Positions 1 to 3,977 of a stretch of DNA of 7,152 nucleotides are shown piece after piece; within the stretch, counting starts at the first letter, position 1; each line of letters starts with the position of its first letter. Origin of the DNA: Chloroflexota bacterium (GTDB lineage: Bacteria > Chloroflexota > Anaerolineae > B4-G1); contig QMOE01000109.1 in assembly GCA_003648125.1 (NCBI GenBank), positions 1 to 7,152 of the forward strand. Direction: 5' to 3'. The translations under genes and the position numbers were made by a program. The notes under the pieces were generated by a model, which had not been told where the DNA came from, did no database searches, and saw nothing but the letters and a program-made list of their open reading frames with translations.

Positions 1-1
1 C

Positions 2-679
2 AGAGGCCGGGAGTCGCTACGCAAATCAGCAACCGAGATTGAAGCAGAAACAGGCCGCGAGCCATTGACAATCCTGGCCGACATCTCTGACCCCACAGCC
101 GCGAGCACGCTGGTCGAGGCCACGGTCGAACGGTTTGGACGGCTGGACATCCTCGTCACCAACGCCGGCGGACCGCCACCGGGACAGTTCCTCGATCTCA
201 CCCCCGACGATTGGGAGGCCGCCATCCAGTTGACGCTGATGAGCGCAGTCCGCCTCTGCTATGCCGCCGTCCCGGTGTTCAAGGAACAGGGCGGAGGTTC
301 TATACTGACGATGACCTCGATCACGGTCAAGCAGCCGCTGCCCAACCTGATCCTCTCCAACAGTCTACGATTGGGCGTGACGGGGCTGGTCAAGACGCTG
401 GCCGACGAACTGGCTCCCCACGGCATCCGGGTCAACTCTATCTGCCCCGGCTGGACCCGCACCGCACGGGTAGATCAACTCTTGCGCGACCGGGCCGCGC
501 GCAATGGAACCAGGCCGGAGGAGGAAGCTATCAAAGTCGCGGCTGCCATCCCGCTGGGACGGATGGGCACGCCAGAGGAGTTCGCCGCCGCCGCCGCGTT
601 CCTCGTTTCCGAGGCCGCCTCCTACATCACCGGAGTCAGCCTGCTTGTGGATGGAGGCATGTACAGGGGAGCAACGTGA
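2..679 (+). CDS. Short-chain dehydrogenase/reductase, atypical active site (5' truncated by window)
   Basis: The reading frame is open from base 2, so the true start and the N-terminal dinucleotide-binding Gly motif lie upstream; 225 residues are visible of a family usually near 260. SDR hallmarks seen are the NAGG motif (nt 161-172), the catalytic-Ser region (MTSI, Ser codon at 317), the long helix ending in GLVKTLADEL, the RVNSICPGWT segment after the active site, and the C-terminal SYITGVSLLVDGGM. The usual YxxxK is not present: aligning on the following GVTGLVK puts Ser (codon 356) at the Tyr position and Arg (codon 368) at the Lys position. This matches what I know of the 3-oxoacyl-ACP-reductase-like SDR subgroup that lacks the catalytic tetrad. 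Substrate and reaction therefore cannot be assigned. The stop overlaps the next gene by 4 bases, suggesting one operon. SDR membership is very likely; activity is uncertain. Confidence 0.93.
   Translation, partial: RGRESLRKSATEIEAETGREPLTILADISDPTAASTLVEATVERFGRLDILVTNAGGPPPGQFLDLTPDDWEAAIQLTLMSAVRLCYAAVPVFKEQGGGSILTMTSITVKQPLPNLILSNSLRLGVTGLVKTLADELAPHGIRVNSICPGWTRTARVDQLLRDRAARNGTRPEEEAIKVAAAIPLGRMGTPEEFAAAAAFLVSEAASYITGVSLLVDGGMYRGAT
665..671 (+). promoter_or_regulatory. Ribosome binding site setting a GTG start
   Basis: AGGGGAG lies 4 bases before the GTG at 676. It is inside the end of the SDR gene and fixes the start of the membrane protein at 676, far downstream of the beginning of the open frame at 211. 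The GTGA overlap of start and stop suggests translational coupling. Confidence 0.75.
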
Positions 680-2175
680 GCCGACGATTGAGCGAGCCAG
701 CGAGCCTGGCGAGTTTATTGCTCATTGGCTGCCTGGCTCTCGGCATCTTTGCGCTCAGCGCCTACCGCTTCACCGGCGGGCAAGGAGGCGTGCCGCTGGA
801 CGATGCCTGGATCCATTTCCAGTTCGCCCGCAACCTGGCGCGGGGCGACGGCCTCTCCTTCAACCCTGGCGAACCGACGTCCGGCTCAACCGCGCCGCTG
901 TGGACCGTGTTGCTGGCGGGGATGTACCTTGTAGGCGGCGACTCTCCCCTCGCCGGACAACTACTGAGCGCAGCCTGCTTCCTGGCTACATTGGCGGCGA
1001 CATACACACTGACCAGGCAACTCACACGTAATCGCGGGGCCGCGTGGCTGACCGGAGCGGTCGTCGCGCTCAACGGGCGGATGGCGTGGGCCGGCCTCTC
1101 GGCGCTAGAGACTTGCCTGTTCGCCGCGCTGAGCCTCTGGGCCATCTCCGCCCACCTGCACGACACCCGCGCCGGACGCTATCGCTTGCGCACTGCAGCG
1201 CTCTTTGGCCTGGCCGCGCTTGCCCGCCCCGAAGGCTACTTTCTCTTTGCCCTCTCCCTGCTCACCTTCACGCTTCACGCCTCCCGCTTCAAGCTTCACG
1301 TTTTCCACCTCCTTCTCCCTATCCTCCTCTTTACGACCATCGTCTCCCCCTACCTCATATTCTCCCTCCGCACCAGCGGCCACTTGCTCCCCAACACTTA
1401 CCACGCTAAAGCAACCGTCAACCACAGTCTTGACCTCGATTTTCTGAGCTTGTGGGCGCGCTACTTGATCCTGGATAATCCCCTCCTGCTGCCATTCTAC
1501 GTCTTGGGGCTGGCTGTGCTGCTCAGGCGCGCGCCTCTCTTGAGCCTGTGGAGCGCGGGGCTGCCGCTGGTCTATGCCTTCATAGGAGCCGTTCTCTACC
1601 AACACGGGCGCTACCTGATGCCGCTCATCCCAGTCAACGCGGTCATCGCGCTGGCGGGGCTGCTGGAAGCGCAGCGGATGCTGCGGCGGCGCGGGTGGAG
1701 AGAACCTGGGTTTTTCGGAAAAAATCTGGGTTCTGTGCTGATTGGCCTCCTCGTCGTCGTCGGGACCGCTTGGCGACTGCCAACGATGGCAAGCCAATAC
1801 GCCCAGAATGTGGGCAACATCAACCAGATGCACGTCGCGCTGGGTCACTGGGTGGCAGAGAACACCCCGCCAGACGCGATCCTGGCCCTCAACGACATTG
1901 GCGCCATCACCTACATCTCTGAGCGGCCGGTGGTAGACCTGGCAGGCCTGATCACGCCGGAGGTCATCCCGCTCCTTCGCTCCCCCGACCGAGAGGCGCT
2001 GCTGGTTGACTTTATGGCCGCGCGAGGGGTGGATTACGTCATCATCTTTCCCAACTGGTTCCCCGGCCTGGCCGCCCACCCCGGCATGGAGGAGGTACAC
2101 CGGGTGACGCTGGAACACAACACTATCGCCGGCGGCGAGATAATGGTGGTCTATCGCGCTCACTGGCAAAGATAG
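676..2175 (+). CDS. Multi-pass GT-C-like membrane glycosyltransferase
   Basis: 499 residues, starting at GTG 676 with a strong Shine-Dalgarno. The first 30 residues contain one hydrophobic helix. They are followed by a PLDDAW motif with adjacent Asp42-Asp43 in the first large loop, then FARNLARGDGLSFNPGE and STAPLW. This DD-plus-NLxxGxGLxFNPGE pattern is typical of GT-C-fold polyprenyl-phosphate-sugar transferases (relatives of ArnT/PMT and mycobacterial arabinosyltransferases), where the acidic pair sits near the catalytic site. About eight to ten further hydrophobic segments follow up to roughly residue 370. The C-terminal part (HWVAENTPPDAILALNDIG, then RPVVDLAGLITPE) is the soluble domain often seen in this class. 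It probably acts at the cytoplasmic membrane, adding a lipid-linked sugar to an outside acceptor; donor and acceptor are unknown. It is coupled to the upstream SDR. A five-unit 7-base repeat lies within codons 197-210. Class confident, substrate not. Confidence 0.85.
   Translation: MSRRLSEPASLASLLLIGCLALGIFALSAYRFTGGQGGVPLDDAWIHFQFARNLARGDGLSFNPGEPTSGSTAPLWTVLLAGMYLVGGDSPLAGQLLSAACFLATLAATYTLTRQLTRNRGAAWLTGAVVALNGRMAWAGLSALETCLFAALSLWAISAHLHDTRAGRYRLRTAALFGLAALARPEGYFLFALSLLTFTLHASRFKLHVFHLLLPILLFTTIVSPYLIFSLRTSGHLLPNTYHAKATVNHSLDLDFLSLWARYLILDNPLLLPFYVLGLAVLLRRAPLLSLWSAGLPLVYAFIGAVLYQHGRYLMPLIPVNAVIALAGLLEAQRMLRRRGWREPGFFGKNLGSVLIGLLVVVGTAWRLPTMASQYAQNVGNINQMHVALGHWVAENTPPDAILALNDIGAITYISERPVVDLAGLITPEVIPLLRSPDREALLVDFMAARGVDYVIIFPNWFPGLAAHPGMEEVHRVTLEHNTIAGGEIMVVYRAHWQR
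1266..1300 (+). repeat. Five-unit 7-base tandem repeat inside the glycosyltransferase gene
   Basis: The units are CTTCACG, CTTCACG, CCTCCCG, CTTCAAG and CTTCACG in exact 7-base register. Three are identical, one differs at one base and one at two. The period is not a multiple of three, so unit gain or loss would shift the frame of the host gene at about residue 200. The bases before and after do not continue the array. The repeat is seen directly; any regulatory role is inference. Confidence 0.8.
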
Positions 2176-2192
2176 AACAAATAGGGTACAAT
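2163..2192 (+). promoter_or_regulatory. Candidate sigma-70-type promoter for the toxin-antitoxin pair
   Basis: CTGGCA (2163-2168, 4 of 6 to TTGACA) and TACAAT (2187-2192, 5 of 6 to TATAAT) are separated by 18 bases, and a transcript would start near 2199. It overlaps the end of the glycosyltransferase gene and precedes the antitoxin gene by about 40 bases. The AT-rich spacer stands out in a GC-rich region. Motif match only. Confidence 0.45.
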
Positions 2193-2233
2193 GAAAGAGT
2201 GCCAGGAACCTGCATCCCGATTGGAGGCTAGCG

Positions 2234-2479
2234 ATGGAAAGAGTGTCTGAACGTTTGGAAATCAGTTTAGAACCCCACACAATGCACATGCTACGGGAAA
2301 AAGCACAACAACGAAAAATCTCAGTTGACCAGTTAATTCTCCAGACTATCAAGTTTCTGCTGGACGAGAAACCAAACTTCCGCCTGCAAGCAGCAGAGGC
2401 GTTGTTCCACATTGAGGCTCCTGTGGCAGATTGGGAGACAATGAAACAAGAGATCGCAAAAGCTCACATGCAGGAGTAA
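2234..2479 (+). CDS. VapB-like antitoxin of a type II toxin-antitoxin pair
   Basis: 81 residues. ATG 2234 has GGAGG at 2223-2227, 6 bases upstream. The N-terminal half has a short beta strand (RLEISLE) followed by two helices (HTMHMLREKAQQ and SVDQLILQTIKFLL), the layout of a ribbon-helix-helix DNA-binding fold, which would dimerise and bind its own promoter. The C-terminal half (PVADWETMKQEIAK) is the kind of acidic/amphipathic tail that wraps the toxin. The identity comes mainly from its position: its stop is 4 bases before a PIN-domain gene, and the toxin's Shine-Dalgarno is in its last codons. Its GC content is about 46% by hand count, well below the flanking genes, consistent with horizontal acquisition. 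The exact antitoxin family is not recognised from sequence alone. Confidence 0.75.
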   Translation: MERVSERLEISLEPHTMHMLREKAQQRKISVDQLILQTIKFLLDEKPNFRLQAAEALFHIEAPVADWETMKQEIAKAHMQE

Positions 2480-2483
2480 GAGA

Positions 2484-2906
2484 ATGACTATAGGCCAAGT
2501 ATTTATAGATACAAATGTGCCTATGTATGCAGCCGGCGTTTCGCATCCCCTGAGAGAACCTTGCCAGCGCGTGATTCGCGCCATCGCTATGGGTGACCTA
2601 GACGCAGTCACCAACACTGAGGTGTTCCAGGAGATTCTCTATCGCTATTTGCACATCAATCAACACGAAAAGGGGTTTCTTATCTTTGACCACTTCCATC
2701 AACTTATGCTAGGACACATCCTGCCTGTTGAGGATGCCGATATCGTGCAAGCTCGAAGGCTGGCAGAACGATACTCCGCATTGGGTCCCCGAGACCTGAT
2801 TCACCTGGCAGTGATAGAACGTTATCAGATTCAGAATATCATCACCACCGATAAAGACTTTGATCATGTCAGCGATATTCAGCGGATTCCACCCGACGAG
2901 TTTTAA
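2484..2906 (+). CDS. PIN-domain ribonuclease toxin, VapC-like
   Basis: 140 residues, the usual size of a single PIN domain. The ATG at 2484 has AGGAG at 2472-2476, inside the end of the antitoxin gene. The acidic metal-binding residues are visible in order: Asp9 in FIDTN, Glu50 in TEVFQEI, Asp104 in PRDLIHLAV, and Asp123 in ITTDKDFD (with Asp127 nearby). All expected positions are kept, so the nuclease should be active. Family members cut tRNA or other RNA and arrest growth unless bound by the cognate antitoxin. The final segment (DFDHVSDIQRIPPDEF) is the usual PIN end. It is AT-richer than its neighbours like its partner gene. PIN assignment is very confident; the RNA target is unknown. Confidence 0.95.
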   Translation: MTIGQVFIDTNVPMYAAGVSHPLREPCQRVIRAIAMGDLDAVTNTEVFQEILYRYLHINQHEKGFLIFDHFHQLMLGHILPVEDADIVQARRLAERYSALGPRDLIHLAVIERYQIQNIITTDKDFDHVSDIQRIPPDEF

Positions 2907-2942
2907 GGACGCACTGCACAACTTGCAACACAGGAGAACCCA

Positions 2943-3821
2943 ATGAACACCAATCCAAAATCCCCCATCCGCATCGGCGTCATCGGCGGCTCCGGCCTCT
3001 ACCAGATGGAAGGGCTTACAGATGTCGAAGAACGCGCCATCTCCACCCCCTTCGGCGACCCGTCCGACGCCATCACCATTGGCACATTGGAAGGAGTGCG
3101 CGTCGCCTTTGTGGCCCGGCACGGACACGGTCACCGTACCACGCCCAGCGAGGTCAACTACCGGGCCAACATCTATGCCCTCAAAACGCTGGGCGTCGAG
3201 CAGGTCATCTCCATCTCCGCCTGCGGCAGCCTGCGCGAGCACCTGCACCCCGGCGAGGTCGTCATCCCTGATCAGTTATTCGACTTTACTAAAAAGCGAG
3301 AGCACACCTTCTTTGGCAACGGGCTGGTAGCTCACGTCGGCGTGGCGGAGCCTTTCTGCTCGCGCCTCTCGACCCTCGTGGGCGATGCGGTGGAGGAAGC
3401 CGGCAGTACGGTTCACCGGGGCGGACGCTTCGTCACCATCGAAGGCCCCCGATTTTCCACCAAGGGGGAGAGCCACACCTACCGCGCCTGGGGCATGGAC
3501 ATCATCGGCATGACCACCAGCCCAGAGGCATTTTTGGCCCGTGAGGCGGAGATGTGCTACGCGGTGATGGCTCACGTCACCGATTACGACGTCTGGCACA
3601 AGACGGAGGAAGCAGTCAGCGTCGAGGCTGTCATCCGCGTGCTGCAACAGAACACCGCCCTGGCCCAACAAGCCCTCCGTGGGCTGATGGGCAAACTGGC
3701 CGCCGCCGAGCGGGATTGCGAGTGTGGCTCCGCGCTGGCAACGGCGCTCATCACGCAGCGGGATTTGATTCCGGCGGAGACAAAGGAGAAACTGGCACTT
3801 GTCGTGGGCAAGTATCTGTAA
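2943..3821 (+). CDS. mtnP: S-methyl-5'-thioadenosine phosphorylase
   Basis: 292 residues. ATG 2943 has AGGAG at 2932-2936. The enzyme splits 5'-methylthioadenosine with phosphate to adenine and 5-methylthioribose-1-phosphate, a step of methionine salvage and polyamine by-product recycling in the cytoplasm. Motifs match the MTAP/PNP family: IGGSGLY (residues 14-20, phosphate-binding Ser17), ARHGHGH (58-64, with Arg59-His60), VNYRAN, SACGSLRE, VTIEGPRFST (164-173) and IGMTTSPE (188-194). TDYDVW (213-218) gives Asp214 and Asp216 at the positions that contact the 6-amino group of adenine in human MTAP; inosine-type relatives carry other residues here. This favours the adenine-specific enzyme over a purine nucleoside or methylthioinosine phosphorylase. 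Length is normal. It follows the toxin gene by 36 bases and may be read through from it, but a functional link is unlikely. No other salvage-pathway gene is in view. Confidence 0.96.
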   Translation: MNTNPKSPIRIGVIGGSGLYQMEGLTDVEERAISTPFGDPSDAITIGTLEGVRVAFVARHGHGHRTTPSEVNYRANIYALKTLGVEQVISISACGSLREHLHPGEVVIPDQLFDFTKKREHTFFGNGLVAHVGVAEPFCSRLSTLVGDAVEEAGSTVHRGGRFVTIEGPRFSTKGESHTYRAWGMDIIGMTTSPEAFLAREAEMCYAVMAHVTDYDVWHKTEEAVSVEAVIRVLQQNTALAQQALRGLMGKLAAAERDCECGSALATALITQRDLIPAETKEKLALVVGKYL

Positions 3822-3842
3822 CAAGTAGACAAGTAACATAGC

Positions 3843-3890
3843 CGCGATTTCCATATCGCGCCAGCCCCGCAAGGTATGGAAACTTGGGCT
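3843..3890 (+). repeat. Two adjacent hairpins with complementary loops in the spacer after mtnP
   Basis: Hairpin 1 has stem CGCGAT (3843-3848) with ATCGCG (3855-3860) and a TTCCAT loop. Hairpin 2 has AGCCC (3863-3867) with GGGCT (3886-3890) and AAG (3871-3873) with CTT (3883-3885), closing a loop that contains TATGGAAA. The 8 bases TTTCCATA (3848-3855) and TATGGAAA (3875-3882) are exact reverse complements, so the two can also pair with each other. Reverse-complementing hairpin 2 gives the same design as hairpin 1: a palindromic stem around TTTCCATA. No T-run follows, so it is a poor intrinsic terminator. It may be a pair of small interspersed palindromic repeats in inverted orientation, or an RNA switch in the leader of the downstream gene. 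Confidence 0.6.
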
Positions 3891-3913
3891 ACAGCACAAT
3901 CGCTCCATATAAG
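3884..3913 (+). promoter_or_regulatory. Weak candidate promoter for the STAND/caspase pair
   Basis: TTGGGC (3884-3889, 3 of 6) and TATAAG (3908-3913, 5 of 6) lie 18 bases apart, about 65 bases before the ATG at 3978. This is the best sigma-70-like pair in the 156-base spacer. The -35 overlaps the second hairpin. The rest of the spacer to 3966 shows nothing else recognisable. Confidence 0.3.
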
Positions 3914-3966
3914 ACCGACATAACAGGCACAACGAGCTAGAACCTTGCCCGCTCAATTCCAAGTCC

Positions 3967-3973
3967 GGGGAGG
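3967..3973 (+). promoter_or_regulatory. Ribosome binding site deciding the start of the STAND gene
   Basis: GGGGAGG lies 4 bases before ATG 3978. An in-frame TTG at 3945 would add 11 residues but has no comparable site, and the zinc ribbon begins immediately after the ATG (MKCSKCG), as is usual for this class. The ATG is preferred. Confidence 0.8.
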
Positions 3974-3977
3974 CCCG

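Noticed and set aside
211..675. Upstream extension of the glycosyltransferase frame into the SDR gene
   Set aside because: This would overlap the SDR in a different frame and gives a low-complexity Arg/Pro/Gly sequence. The GTG at 676 has a strong Shine-Dalgarno and begins a normal GT-C N-terminus.
1226..1375. Pyrimidine-rich stretch on the + strand as a possible structural or regulatory tract
   Set aside because: Apart from the heptamer units, it is explained by codons for hydrophobic membrane residues (Leu, Phe, Ser, Pro) in the glycosyltransferase.
1105..2412. 435-codon open frame on the minus strand across the glycosyltransferase and antitoxin genes
   Set aside because: It lies antisense to two genes with clear family motifs, has Arg/Gln/Glu-rich low-complexity translation, no recognisable domain and no convincing ribosome site. 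It is a composition artefact of GC-rich coding DNA.
3843..3890. Intrinsic terminator after mtnP
   Set aside because: The hairpins are not followed by a T-run, and the stems are short, so termination is not supported.
3276..3962. 228-codon minus-strand open frame opposite mtnP
   Set aside because: It is antisense to a textbook MTAP sequence, and its translation shows no family features.
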